NCBI RefSeq assembly: GCF_011516765.1
Contig: NZ_JAAABN010000003.1
Coordinates: 124,001-188,000 of the forward strand
Reading direction: 5' to 3'
Origin: Acetobacter sicerae
GTDB lineage: Bacteria > Pseudomonadota > Alphaproteobacteria > Acetobacterales > Acetobacteraceae
DNA length: 64,000 bases
Position numbers and translations under genes: made by a program. Below are positions 10,720-19,539 of the stretch, piece by piece; the first letter of the stretch is position 1, and each line of letters starts with the position of its first letter. A model generated the notes under the pieces. It was not told where the DNA came from. It did no database searches and saw only the letters and a list, made by a program, of their open reading frames with translations.

Positions 10720-11811
10720 ATGCGTATTCTCGTTGCCATGTCCGGGGGCGTCGACAGTTCCGTTGTCGCTGCGCGTCTGGTCGAACAGGGGCATGAGGTC
10801 ATCGGCGCCACGTTGCAACTCTACGACACCCGTGGAGAAGCCAAGAAGGGCGCGTGCTGTGCGGGACGTGACATTCAGGACGCCCGCGAAGTCGCGGAAC
10901 GGCTGGGCATCCCGCATTACGTCATCGACGCCGAAGAACGCTTCCGTCAGAGCGTGATCGAACGCTTCGCCAGTTCCTATGCCCAGGGTGAAACGCCTGT
11001 TCCCTGCGTGTCCTGCAATCAGGGCGTGAAGTTCACCGATCTGCTCGGTCTGGCGAAGGATATCGGTGCGGACGCCATGGCGACCGGCCACTATGTCCGT
11101 CGTGTCGAAGGCTCCAGCGGAGCCGAGATGCATCGCCCCGTGGACGCCGACCGCGATCAGAGCTGGTTCCTGTTCGCCACCACCCGCGACCAACTCGACT
11201 ATCTGCGCTTCCCACTGGGTGAGATGCCCGACAAGGACGCCGTGCGCCAGGAAGCGGAGCGGTTTGGTCTGCTGGTGGCCGACAAGCCGGACAGTCAGGA
11301 TCTGTGTTTCATCCCCAAAGGCAATTATTCCGATCTGGTTGAAACGCTTCGCCCCGACACCCGCGGTGAAGGCGAGATCGTGGACCGTCAGGGCAACGTC
11401 CTTGGCCACCATGAGGGCGTGACGCGCTTTACCGTCGGCCAGACCAAGCGCCTCGGCGATGCGGCCCAGATCGCTGGTGAGCGGCAGATGGTCGTGGCGA
11501 TCGAGCCCGGCAAGCGACGCATCGTCGTAGCCCCGCGTGAAAGTTCAATGGCCACCGTCTGTCACCTGCGGGACATGAACTGGCTCATCACACCCCCGAC
11601 CGAAGCCAGTGGCGAGGGGGTACGGTGCATGGTGCAGCTCCGGGCCCGCGAGAAGCCCCGTGCGGCGACGGTCCGGCCTTTCGGCGACGGAGCCGAGGTC
11701 ATTCTGGACGAGCCGGCGCTTCCCGCTCCGGGGCAGGCCTGTGTGCTGTATGACGGCACCCGCGTGCTGGGCGGAGGCCTGATCTGCCGCACAAATGAGC
11801 AGTTCGCATAG
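10720..11811 (+). CDS. mnmA: tRNA-specific 2-thiouridylase MnmA
   Basis: A 363-residue PP-loop enzyme that makes 2-thiouridine at position 34 of tRNA-Lys, Glu and Gln. The ATP-binding loop SGGVDSS spans residues 8-14. The catalytic cysteine is Cys99 in the PCVSCNQGVKF block, and the second sulfur-carrying cysteine is Cys196 in DSQDLCFI. The GxxxGQ-type segment (FTVGQTKRLG) opens the C-terminal tRNA-binding domain. The AAAGGGG run about 10 bases before the ATG is a good ribosome site. Location behind iscS and fdx fits a direct sulfur supply. Confidence 0.96.
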   Translation: MRILVAMSGGVDSSVVAARLVEQGHEVIGATLQLYDTRGEAKKGACCAGRDIQDAREVAERLGIPHYVIDAEERFRQSVIERFASSYAQGETPVPCVSCNQGVKFTDLLGLAKDIGADAMATGHYVRRVEGSSGAEMHRPVDADRDQSWFLFATTRDQLDYLRFPLGEMPDKDAVRQEAERFGLLVADKPDSQDLCFIPKGNYSDLVETLRPDTRGEGEIVDRQGNVLGHHEGVTRFTVGQTKRLGDAAQIAGERQMVVAIEPGKRRIVVAPRESSMATVCHLRDMNWLITPPTEASGEGVRCMVQLRAREKPRAATVRPFGDGAEVILDEPALPAPGQACVLYDGTRVLGGGLICRTNEQFA

Positions 11812-11894
11812 CAGAGTTGCGTGCTCTTCTCGACTGCCAGCAATAAAGCGACTAGAGTTTCAGTCTGTTTCACGAACCGGACCATGCGAAAAAA

Positions 11895-12683
11895 ATGAAT
11901 CAACAAGTCTCGCACGACGCCGATTTGCAGGATCTCCCAACCCGTATTCTCGTAGTTGAGGACGACGCCGGCATGCGAACCCTTCTGAGCCGGACGCTTC
12001 AGGCGGACGGTTATCGCATCCGTGCGGTTCCTGACGCCCGCTCCATGTGGGAAGCGCTTGAAACCGAGACTGCCGATCTCATCATCCTCGACGTGATGAT
12101 GCCCGGCATGAACGGTCTCGACCTGTGTCGCAGTCTCCGGCAGGGCGGCATCAAGGGAGGCGTGGAAGACGCGTCCTTCGCTCATATCCCCATCATCATG
12201 GTCTCCGCGCGTGGCGAGGAACTCGATCGTGTTCTGGGGCTTGAGCTCGGGGCGGATGACTATGTCGCCAAGCCGTTCGGGCAGAAGGAACTTCTGGCGC
12301 GTGTGCGGGCCGTCCTCCGCCGTGGCCAGAACAGTGCGGCCCCGGCTATCGCCGCCGGACGTCAGCGCAAGGAAGTCATCAACTTCGCGGGCTGGTCGCT
12401 CGATCTGCGCCGCCGGGAACTGTACGATCCCTCCGGCGCAGTGGTCGAAATTTCCGGCGCCGAGCATGATCTGCTGGTCAGTTTCCTCGATAACCCGCAG
12501 CGGGTGATCGGCCGTGATCGGCTGCTGGAACTCTCCCGCACCCGCCTTGGCGACGTGTCAGACCGCTCCATCGACGTGCTGGTCAGCCGTCTGCGCCGCA
12601 AGCTGGGCACGGAAGCCGACAACCTGATCCGGACCGTTCGGGGACAGGGCTATATCTTCACCGCGCCGGTTGAACGGGTCTGA
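11895..12683 (+). CDS. OmpR-family response regulator
   Basis: A 262-residue regulator with an N-terminal receiver domain (residues about 16-145; acidic pair Glu22/Asp23-Asp24, phosphorylation site Asp66 in LIILDVMMPG, and the lysine in YVAKPF) and a C-terminal winged-helix DNA-binding domain ending in the RTVRGQGYIF strand typical of OmpR/PhoB proteins. The histidine kinase starts 14 bases after its stop, so the two form a pair of the OmpR/EnvZ kind. An earlier ATG at 11884 is closed at once by a stop, so 11895 is the start. The target genes and signal are unknown; osmotic or envelope sensing is a guess from the family. Confidence 0.92.
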   Translation: MNQQVSHDADLQDLPTRILVVEDDAGMRTLLSRTLQADGYRIRAVPDARSMWEALETETADLIILDVMMPGMNGLDLCRSLRQGGIKGGVEDASFAHIPIIMVSARGEELDRVLGLELGADDYVAKPFGQKELLARVRAVLRRGQNSAAPAIAAGRQRKEVINFAGWSLDLRRRELYDPSGAVVEISGAEHDLLVSFLDNPQRVIGRDRLLELSRTRLGDVSDRSIDVLVSRLRRKLGTEADNLIRTVRGQGYIFTAPVERV

Positions 12684-12697
12684 CAGCGGACATTTCC

Positions 12698-14056
12698 GTG
12701 CAGCCGGACAACACTGCTCCACGTGAAAGACTGATCCGTCTCTGGCCGCGAGGTCTCATGGGACGCGTGCTGTTCGTGCTTCTGGCGTCGATCGGCATCG
12801 TCTTCGTCGCCAGCTGGACGCTCTACGAGCACGCGGAAGCCTATATCGAGGACAGCGATCGCTTCGACCTGATCGGGGAGCGGCTGGCCACCGATGTCCG
12901 CGTGATTGACGGTGCGCCTGCCAATACCCGTGCGATGCTGTCCACCATGCTGTCCACGGACGATCTGCGTATCAGTTGGCGGCCTGCCACCGCTGTTCTT
13001 GAGATTCATCAGGAGCCCAAGGGCATGAACCAGCTGCATGCGCGGCTGGTAAAGGCCAATCCCATTCTCGGCCATTCGGCGTTGCAGCTCTACACGGGGG
13101 GAGCCGGACGCTGGACGGATATCGGCGGCACGGTCGAACTGAACGACAGAAGCCAGATCTCCTTCACCGCGCCGGACATCCTGCGCAGTCACGTCGTCAC
13201 GCAGGGACTGGCCACTGCCGCCATTGTCACGCTGGCTGTTCTGCTGGTCGCAGCCATGCTGGTTCACGCGCTCAGCCTGCCTTTGCGGGCGCTCGCAACC
13301 GTCGCCGACACGATAGGGGCTGGTGACTGGGAGCCGCTTGCCGAGAAAGGCCCCAAGGAGGTCAGGCGACTGGCGCACGCCATCAATGCGATGCAGACCC
13401 GTATTACGCATCTGATCGAAGATCGCACCGAAGCACTTGCGGCGGTTTCGCATGATCTCCGCACGCCTCTGGCGCGTCTGCGTCTGCGCGCCGGTTTTAT
13501 CGGGGATACGGAAGCGCAGGACGCCATCGAAGCCGATATCGACGAGATGGAAGCCATGGTGGATGGCGTGCTGGCCTATCTCTCGGGCGAGAAAGAACGG
13601 GAAGCCACACGCGCGACCGATCTGGCAGCCATCCTGATGACCATCATGGACAACGCCACGGACCGGGGCGACACCGTGACCTATGAAGGCCCGGACCGGC
13701 TGCCGCTCGTGCTGCCGTCACTCGCCATCAAAAGAGTGTTCACAAATCTTGTTGAAAACGCCTTGCATTATGCCGGATCAGCCGCCATTTCCGTACATCT
13801 GACGGCAAGACATGTGATTGTGAATATCGACGATGACGGTCCCGGCATTCCGGAGACGGAGATCAGCCGGGTCACAACCCCGTTCTATCGTGTGGAAGCC
13901 TCCCGTTCGCGCAGAACCGGCGGCCTTGGTCTGGGGCTTGCCATCGTCAAGCGTGAAGTGGAGCGGGCGGACGGGACGTTCTCTCTGGACAATCGTCCGG
14001 GCGGCGGCCTGCGAGCACAGGTCACTCTGCCCCTCCACAGCGTGCCTGTCCCCTGA
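12698..14056 (+). CDS. Sensor histidine kinase, EnvZ-like
   Basis: A 452-residue membrane kinase starting at a GTG. It has two membrane helices (about residues 23-42 and 171-191) around a periplasmic domain of roughly 125 residues, then a HAMP linker (LSLPLRALATVADTIGAGDW), the H-box with phospho-accepting His252 in VSHDLRTPLARLRLR, the N-box NLVENALHYA, and the G boxes DDDGPGIP and GGLGLGLAIVKRE. Domain order matches EnvZ. It partners the response regulator just upstream, with which it is almost certainly co-transcribed. Confidence 0.92.
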   Translation: MQPDNTAPRERLIRLWPRGLMGRVLFVLLASIGIVFVASWTLYEHAEAYIEDSDRFDLIGERLATDVRVIDGAPANTRAMLSTMLSTDDLRISWRPATAVLEIHQEPKGMNQLHARLVKANPILGHSALQLYTGGAGRWTDIGGTVELNDRSQISFTAPDILRSHVVTQGLATAAIVTLAVLLVAAMLVHALSLPLRALATVADTIGAGDWEPLAEKGPKEVRRLAHAINAMQTRITHLIEDRTEALAAVSHDLRTPLARLRLRAGFIGDTEAQDAIEADIDEMEAMVDGVLAYLSGEKEREATRATDLAAILMTIMDNATDRGDTVTYEGPDRLPLVLPSLAIKRVFTNLVENALHYAGSAAISVHLTARHVIVNIDDDGPGIPETEISRVTTPFYRVEASRSRRTGGLGLGLAIVKREVERADGTFSLDNRPGGGLRAQVTLPLHSVPVP

Positions 14057-14321
14057 TCGGGACGGTCTCACCGGACAGCACAGTCCGACGCCACCGAGTT
14101 TGTTGACCGTTTTATGTCACGCTTCGCGGGGAGCCGGCTGAAATTCTGTCAAAATGCACGGTCTGCACGCTCTTCCTCCGGAAAGATGTCAGTGCTTTGG
14201 CGGAGACGATGCATTGTCAGTCAATCTATCCTGTGCAAGATCACTGCCCATATTGATATTGAGACATTCTGTCTCTCATCCGCCACGTTTTCCTGAAGCA
14301 TGAATGAAAGGAGGGGACATA

Positions 14322-15371
14322 ATGCCAGCAACCAGAGCAGCCATTCCGCTTCCCTCCGAGGTCAACAATGCCCTGGCCGACGGTCTGGTGTGGGCCATCC
14401 ATTGCCAGCCTGAAAATGCGTCGGAAAACACGCCGGTCAAACTATCAGCCGAAGAGGCGACCCGGTGTCTGGAAGATCTGTCCTTCCCGGCAGAAGGCTG
14501 GGCCTGGCTGCATTTCGACATCGTGCACACCCGTTCACGGGCGCAGGTCGAAGCCATTCCCACGCTGACAGACGATGCGAAACAGACCCTTACGAGCACG
14601 GATGTCGGACCGCGTCTCGAAGGCGACGATGATCTGGTTTATGGCGCTCTTCCGGCTTTCGATGATGCCGCTTCGGATGACGACCGCGATGTCTGTGTCT
14701 GGCGCTTCGCCATGCGTCCCAATCTGCTGATCACAACACGTCGGCATCCGGTCCCGGCTCTTGGCGTCGTCTATAGGGAACTGCATCGCAAGAAAATGCC
14801 GGATAACCCGGCGGGTCTTGTGGACATGGCGTTGCTGGAATTCGCCGATACGGCCCGGCGCACGCTCTCCCGTCTGGATGACCAGCTTGATCGCGCCGAA
14901 GACGTGCTGCTGCTGCTCGACCGCGATACGGATCTTGGCCGCATGGGCGGCATGCTCGGTCAGGTGCGTCGTCGTTCGACCGAACTGCGTCGTGTCATCT
15001 CGCCGGTCAATCGTATACTTCATGATGAGGAACTGGAAATTCCGGAATGGGCCGAGGATGATCTGAAAGACCGGTCCGAGCGGCAGATCCACGGCGCGCT
15101 GGATGACCTTCTGGCGCTTCAGGATCGCGCCCGGTCATTGCAGGACGAACTGACATCGGGGCAGGCGGAAGAAACGAACCGACGGCTTTACATCGTTTCT
15201 GTCGGTACGACCCTGATGCTGCCGGCAACATTCGTGACCGGCTTCTTCGGTATGAACACCGCCGGCATGTTTCTGACCAGCGGTGAATGGGGAACCGTCA
15301 TTGCCGGAGGGCTGTGCTTCCTGATCATGCTGGGAACATGGCTGGTTCTGAAAGTGACCCGTCTGCTGTAA
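14322..15371 (+). CDS. CorA/ZntB-family divalent cation transporter
   Basis: A 349-residue protein of the CorA superfamily, which forms pentameric inner-membrane channels. The long cytoplasmic N-terminal domain is followed by two C-terminal membrane helices; the signature GMN sits between them in FFGMNTAGM. Family members without the usual acidic tail and with a short C-terminus (here LVLKVTRLL) are often ZntB-type zinc transporters, but magnesium or other ions are possible. The ATG at 14322 is preferred over an in-frame ATG 18 bases upstream because a strong AAAGGAGGGG site lies 5 bases before it. It stands alone, with a 265 bp gap before it. Confidence 0.85.
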   Translation: MPATRAAIPLPSEVNNALADGLVWAIHCQPENASENTPVKLSAEEATRCLEDLSFPAEGWAWLHFDIVHTRSRAQVEAIPTLTDDAKQTLTSTDVGPRLEGDDDLVYGALPAFDDAASDDDRDVCVWRFAMRPNLLITTRRHPVPALGVVYRELHRKKMPDNPAGLVDMALLEFADTARRTLSRLDDQLDRAEDVLLLLDRDTDLGRMGGMLGQVRRRSTELRRVISPVNRILHDEELEIPEWAEDDLKDRSERQIHGALDDLLALQDRARSLQDELTSGQAEETNRRLYIVSVGTTLMLPATFVTGFFGMNTAGMFLTSGEWGTVIAGGLCFLIMLGTWLVLKVTRLL

Positions 15372-15459
15372 AGTCTGATCGGCTTTCATTCAGTCAAAAG
15401 TTTTTTGATACAGAAAAGCTGAGAGATAGACAGATTGTTTCCAGGAGACGGCTGGACAT

Positions 15460-17649
15460 TTACTGACCTGACATAAGCTGCTGCACCAGATAGACCGCCT
15501 CAAGCGCCCGTTCATGCGCGACTTCTTCCGCATTCACAGTTCCCGAGTGCCCGCCTTCTACATCTTCATAATAGAAAAACGGCTTTTTGAGCGCTTCCAG
15601 TCTCGCAGCAAACCGCCGCGCATGTACCGGACCGACACGATCATCGGAGGTTGAGGTGAAAATGAAAGGCGTGGGATACTTCACATCAGCTTTCAGATGC
15701 TGAAGAGGTGAGATTGACTGAAGAAAGCGGGCCTCGTCAGGATTTTTCATTGATCCGTATTCGTCGGCCCAGGAAGCCCCTGCGGCGAGGCTTTCATAAT
15801 TGACCATGTCGAGAAGCGGCACACCGATGATCACCGCTCTCCATAGCTCAGGATGTTGCGTAAAAGCGACGCCCATGAGCAGTCCGCCATTCGACCGGCC
15901 GCGGATACCCAGCCTGTCTCGGGACGTTACTCCTCTTTTCACCAGATCGCGTCCAACAGCGGTAAAATCGTCAAAGACCTTCTGACGATGGATCGTTTTT
16001 CCGGCTTCGTGCCAGGCCGGACCGAACTCTCCGCCACCACGGATATTGGCGACGGCATAGACGCCGCCATGAGCCAGCCATGCGCGGCCGATGACAGGAT
16101 CATACCGGGGTGTAACGGAAGAGAGAAAACCGCCATATGCTGTCAGCAGGGTTGGGTGCGTGCCATCCCGTGTCATATTCCTTGGGCGAACAAGGAAATA
16201 CGGGATTTCGGCTCCATCGGGCGAGCGTGCCTGAAGCTGCTCGACTGCAAGTTCATCCGCATTGAACAGCGGTTTTATCTGCCGTATTTTTTCCAGACCC
16301 GGCTGAGTGGTGCCCACCAGCCAGAGTTGTGGTGGGGACAGAAAACTTTCCACTTTCAGAAAAGCTGCGTCGGAAGACTGATCCGTATCGACAATATGAA
16401 CGGATGACATGTCCGGGAGCGGCAGAACCACCTGATGCCAGCGATTCTTGGCGTCCGGGGAGGCGTGCAGAACCATGGCGCGCCCCTGCACATGCTCCAG
16501 ATAGGTCACGATGATCGTATTTCTGGTGACGGCCGCGTTTTCAAGAACTTTTCCGGAATCAGGAACAAACAGAATTTCCGGTTTGGCCTGAGGATCGTGC
16601 GGATCGAGTGCGACAAGACTGCCAGCAGGAATGCTGTTCTCACCGGCTTGTGTCCAGTCTTCTTCAAGACTGAACACAAGCGTTCCGTGGATCATTCCCT
16701 TCAGATCAACCCGATCAGGTAATGTCAGCCAGCGCAGTGTTCCCTTCTGCCTGCCCTGAAAAGCAGTCTCCATCCCTTCGAGCACGGCAAACCGACTGGA
16801 AAAGAATGCCGGAGAACGCCGGATAAGAAAGATCCTGTTGCCATCACCATCTGTTACGGTCAGAGGATCAACGGCGACATCGTCCTTTTCACCTCTGTAG
16901 ATCTCGAGCGCCTGATCAAAAGGCTCATTTCTGATAACGCGCCTGATCACGAATGGATATCCGGATGTCGTCAGCATATCGCCGGTTCCGTCCCAGTCAC
17001 GCCCCACCAGAAGCGTGTCACGATCGACCCAGGCTGCAGTCTGCTTGGCGCGGGGCAGAGTCAGACCGTTCAGAATGAACAGACCGGCCTGCGTATCATA
17101 TTCCCTGAGTGTCCGGGCATCTTCCCCCCCGGACGAAAGAGAGATCAGGCAGTAGCGATCTTTTGGCCTGAGACAGTCAGCGCCTTCAAAAACCCAGTTT
17201 TCATGCTCTTTGGAAGCAAGGGCGTCGACATCCAGTTTCGTTTGCCAGCCTGTCAGCAGCTGACGATAGGACGCGAGAGTAGTGCGTCGCCAGATTCCAC
17301 GCGGATGGTGTCCGTCCTGCCAGAAATTCCAGATGTTTCCGCCCAGAAACTCTGGTTCATCAAGACGGTTCCTGCTCTGCTCGGCGGAAAGGATCTGATC
17401 GTAAAGATCCCGATATCGCGGATCCGCTTCCAGCACGGAAACAGTCTTGCGGTTCTGACGTTCGACCCAATCCTGAGCCTCCGCACCATGAATCTCATCA
17501 AGAAAGGCTGGAACACCAGAGGGTAGCGTTTCAGAGTGTTGAGCAACGGCGGGAACAGTCAACGAAACTGACAGCGCCATGATCAGACCTATTCCCCAGG
17601 CCGGACGGTGTAAAAAAGGCTTTTCACGGTAAAAAAGTTTGGTTTTCAC
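15460..17649 (-). CDS. Prolyl oligopeptidase family serine peptidase (S9A), exported
   Basis: A 729-residue enzyme with an N-terminal signal peptide (positive start, hydrophobic core IMALSVSLTVPA, cleavage near AVAQ) and then the seven-bladed propeller and alpha/beta hydrolase domains of the S9A family. The catalytic triad is readable: Ser586 in GRSNGGLLMG, aspartate 669 or 670 in TSTSDDRVG, and His701 in EGGHSG. Related periplasmic enzymes cut short proline-containing peptides. It is a single-gene unit; the upstream region to the tRNA is non-coding or holds only one doubtful small frame. Confidence 0.93.
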   Translation of the reverse strand: MKTKLFYREKPFLHRPAWGIGLIMALSVSLTVPAVAQHSETLPSGVPAFLDEIHGAEAQDWVERQNRKTVSVLEADPRYRDLYDQILSAEQSRNRLDEPEFLGGNIWNFWQDGHHPRGIWRRTTLASYRQLLTGWQTKLDVDALASKEHENWVFEGADCLRPKDRYCLISLSSGGEDARTLREYDTQAGLFILNGLTLPRAKQTAAWVDRDTLLVGRDWDGTGDMLTTSGYPFVIRRVIRNEPFDQALEIYRGEKDDVAVDPLTVTDGDGNRIFLIRRSPAFFSSRFAVLEGMETAFQGRQKGTLRWLTLPDRVDLKGMIHGTLVFSLEEDWTQAGENSIPAGSLVALDPHDPQAKPEILFVPDSGKVLENAAVTRNTIIVTYLEHVQGRAMVLHASPDAKNRWHQVVLPLPDMSSVHIVDTDQSSDAAFLKVESFLSPPQLWLVGTTQPGLEKIRQIKPLFNADELAVEQLQARSPDGAEIPYFLVRPRNMTRDGTHPTLLTAYGGFLSSVTPRYDPVIGRAWLAHGGVYAVANIRGGGEFGPAWHEAGKTIHRQKVFDDFTAVGRDLVKRGVTSRDRLGIRGRSNGGLLMGVAFTQHPELWRAVIIGVPLLDMVNYESLAAGASWADEYGSMKNPDEARFLQSISPLQHLKADVKYPTPFIFTSTSDDRVGPVHARRFAARLEALKKPFFYYEDVEGGHSGTVNAEEVAHERALEAVYLVQQLMSGQ

Positions 17650-17808
17650 GAGGAACCCGAATGATCTGTTCGATAATATTTCGACCGTATCACAGAGAGC
17701 CGTCTGATATGTTAAAGACGGTCACAACGGAATCTGCTTCAGGAGAAGCACTGGAAGTCAGCAGCGTCACGAATGGCGACCAGAGAAGGTCTTTATCAGT
17801 CCATCTTT

Positions 17809-18069
17809 TCAGACGGTCCCAATCTCATCCAAGTAATTTTGCAAATGCAACAGCTTGTAGAGATGCGGATCAATCCAGAAGCATGGTCCATCCGGGTCGC
17901 GTTTCATGGTTTGAAGCACGCCCTGTCGATCAAGCAGAAAACATGTCGGACTGTCGGAACGAACATGAGTGGTGATCACCATCCAGTCGAATGAAAGACT
18001 GTCAGGCCCGGTGCTGGCAATACTTCTCATTACACCGCGTAAGCTGCCATGTAGTAAAAGCAACCCCAA
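17809..18069 (-). CDS. Doubtful small hypothetical protein
   Basis: An 86-codon frame whose second half (DRQGVLQTMKRDPDGPCFWIDP and on to YLDEIG) has the look of real protein, with balanced charged and aromatic residues. There is no recognised family, no good ribosome site and no operon partner. It may be a remnant of a longer gene. The rest of 17650-18322, about 670 bases between the peptidase and tRNA-Ala, shows nothing else that can be supported. Confidence 0.3.
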   Translation of the reverse strand: MGLLLLHGSLRGVMRSIASTGPDSLSFDWMVITTHVRSDSPTCFLLDRQGVLQTMKRDPDGPCFWIDPHLYKLLHLQNYLDEIGTV

Positions 18070-18322
18070 CTTGCGCGGTTCTTGTCTTGCAGATCATCAA
18101 CTCTGGCCCGCAAGTGCGCACGCGATAGTCATCGAAGAGCAAAAGGTTCGTGACGTCAGCCTGACAGCTGTTTCAGAATATTCCGGCGCAGATCAGGGCC
18201 CGAAACTTTTTTCATGTCTCGGAACAGCGCTCCGATTATGTCCATAAGAGCGACACAATACAGAGCAAGATTATGATCTTGCCGCAAATCTATTTGATTT
18301 TATTGGATATTACCAGAAAATC

Positions 18323-18398
18323 TGGTGGAGCCAATCGGGATCGAACCGACGACCTCCTGAATGCCATTCAGGCGCTCTCCCAACTGAGCTATGGCCCC
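18323..18398 (-). tRNA. tRNA-Ala (GGC anticodon)
   Basis: Full cloverleaf on the minus strand: acceptor GGGGCCA with TGGCTCC, D-arm GCTC/GAGC, anticodon loop ATGGCAT giving GGC, and T-arm with TTCGATC. The CCA end is encoded. An alanine tRNA close to the origin side of maf. Confidence 0.97.
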
Positions 18399-18492
18399 AT
18401 CAGGACGTCCTGTCAGTGACAGACCGTCCGGGTGACGCGCATATATCCTGTTGGTGTGCCCGTGACAAGCCCTTTAATGCCCACGTCCTTGA

Positions 18493-19140
18493 TTAACCGG
18501 GAAGCACGCCCTGCGAGCGAAGCACTTCAAACAGGGAAAGCAACGGCAGACCCAGAATGGCGGAATATTCCCCCTCAATCCGGCTGAAAAGCTGGATACC
18601 CGGTCCCTCAAGCCTGTAAGCGCCGACACTCGCTAAACAGGCCTCTCCCTCCGCCTCAAGATAGGCATCAAGAAACGCATCAGAAAAATCGCGCATCTCC
18701 AGATTCGGCTCTTCTACATGCGACCAGACGACTTCCCCCCGCCTGCACAGCACGACCGCACTATGAAGAAAGTGTGTCTTTCCTCTCAGGCGACATAACT
18801 GCGCTCTGGCGGACTGCCGGGAGTCCGGCTTGTCGAACCATTCTCCCTCACAGCTCAGCATCTGATCCGCCCCTATGACAAAGGCGTTATGTTGGTCGGC
18901 TTCACGACTGACCACCTGTGCTTTTGCAGCCGCCAGACGAAGAGCAACGCTGGCGGCACTCTCGCCGGCCTGACGACCTTCTTCCTTATGGAGAGACTCA
19001 TCAATCGCCTGCGTTCTAACAGTGAAAGCAATACCGCTGTCCCTCAACAGAGCCTGTCGTGCAGAGGAACCGCTGGCCAGAACCAGAGAGAAACAGGGAG
19101 GCGTCAGTACTTCATATTCACCAGTACTCGAGTCGATCAT
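18493..19140 (-). CDS. maf: Maf family nucleotide pyrophosphatase
   Basis: A 215-residue Maf/Ham1-fold protein that hydrolyses non-canonical or modified nucleoside triphosphates. Visible markers are LASGSSARQALL near the N-terminus, the conserved glutamate in the ESLH segment, VIGADQML, and the C-terminal GxYRLEGPG stretch. The start at 19140 is preferred because GCAGGAAAA precedes it; an in-frame ATG six codons upstream lacks such a site. In many alphaproteobacteria maf lies beside hemE across the replication origin, as it does here. Several GTAC palindromes of the neighbouring region extend into its first codons. Confidence 0.9.
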   Translation of the reverse strand: MIDSSTGEYEVLTPPCFSLVLASGSSARQALLRDSGIAFTVRTQAIDESLHKEEGRQAGESAASVALRLAAAKAQVVSREADQHNAFVIGADQMLSCEGEWFDKPDSRQSARAQLCRLRGKTHFLHSAVVLCRRGEVVWSHVEEPNLEMRDFSDAFLDAYLEAEGEACLASVGAYRLEGPGIQLFSRIEGEYSAILGLPLLSLFEVLRSQGVLPG

Positions 19141-19158
19141 TTTTCCTGCGCCTTCCAT

Positions 19159-19539
19159 TCCGCTGAGCTGAACAAGGATAATCCATCATTCATACCGTTA
19201 GTACTTCAGTGAGTACTGTACCGAGTACTTTGTGCGGTACTGGGGTACATGGGGATAGTACCTGGCCTCTTCACAATGAGTACCGAGTACCGTGGACAAG
19301 TGAGTCTTCACCCGACACTGTGAGTTGTACACAGGGCTTCTGGGGGTTTTTCTGGATAACTCTCGAAAACCCTTATTTTCCGCGAGGATACATTCTGTAC
19401 ACAGTCGGGGAAAACTGGGGTACATTTTCGGAAAGGTGGGTACCCCGACATACACACCCCCTATAGAAACCTCATCATTTCTTTATTTTCTTTTATTCGT
19501 TAGAGATGAGGGACTGATGAAACGGACGGTAGACGGATA
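19159..19539. other. Candidate chromosomal replication origin (oriC) between maf and hemE
   Basis: A 380-base non-coding gap between divergent maf and hemE, the place of oriC in Caulobacter and several other alphaproteobacteria. Near-matches to DnaA boxes (8 of 9 with TTATCCACA or TTGTCCACA) occur at 19291-19299 and 19351-19359 on the minus strand and, as TTGTACACA, at 19325-19333 on the plus strand. TGTACACAG occurs twice (19326, 19396). Two GANTC (CcrM-type) sites lie at 19130 and 19302. A T-rich stretch at 19469-19503 could be the unwinding element. Not tested by GC skew. Confidence 0.6.
19201..19443. repeat. Array of GTAC palindromes in the origin-like region
   Basis: Thirteen GTAC tetramers fall within 243 bases, starting at 19201, 19213, 19218, 19225, 19237, 19245, 19258, 19280, 19287, 19327, 19397, 19420 and 19440; about one would be expected by chance. 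Several share the longer form GAGTAC. The 12-mer ACTGGGGTACAT is repeated exactly at 19239 and 19414. Two more copies at 19107 and 19124 lie inside the start of maf. The array looks like a set of binding sites for an unknown protein. Confidence 0.85.
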
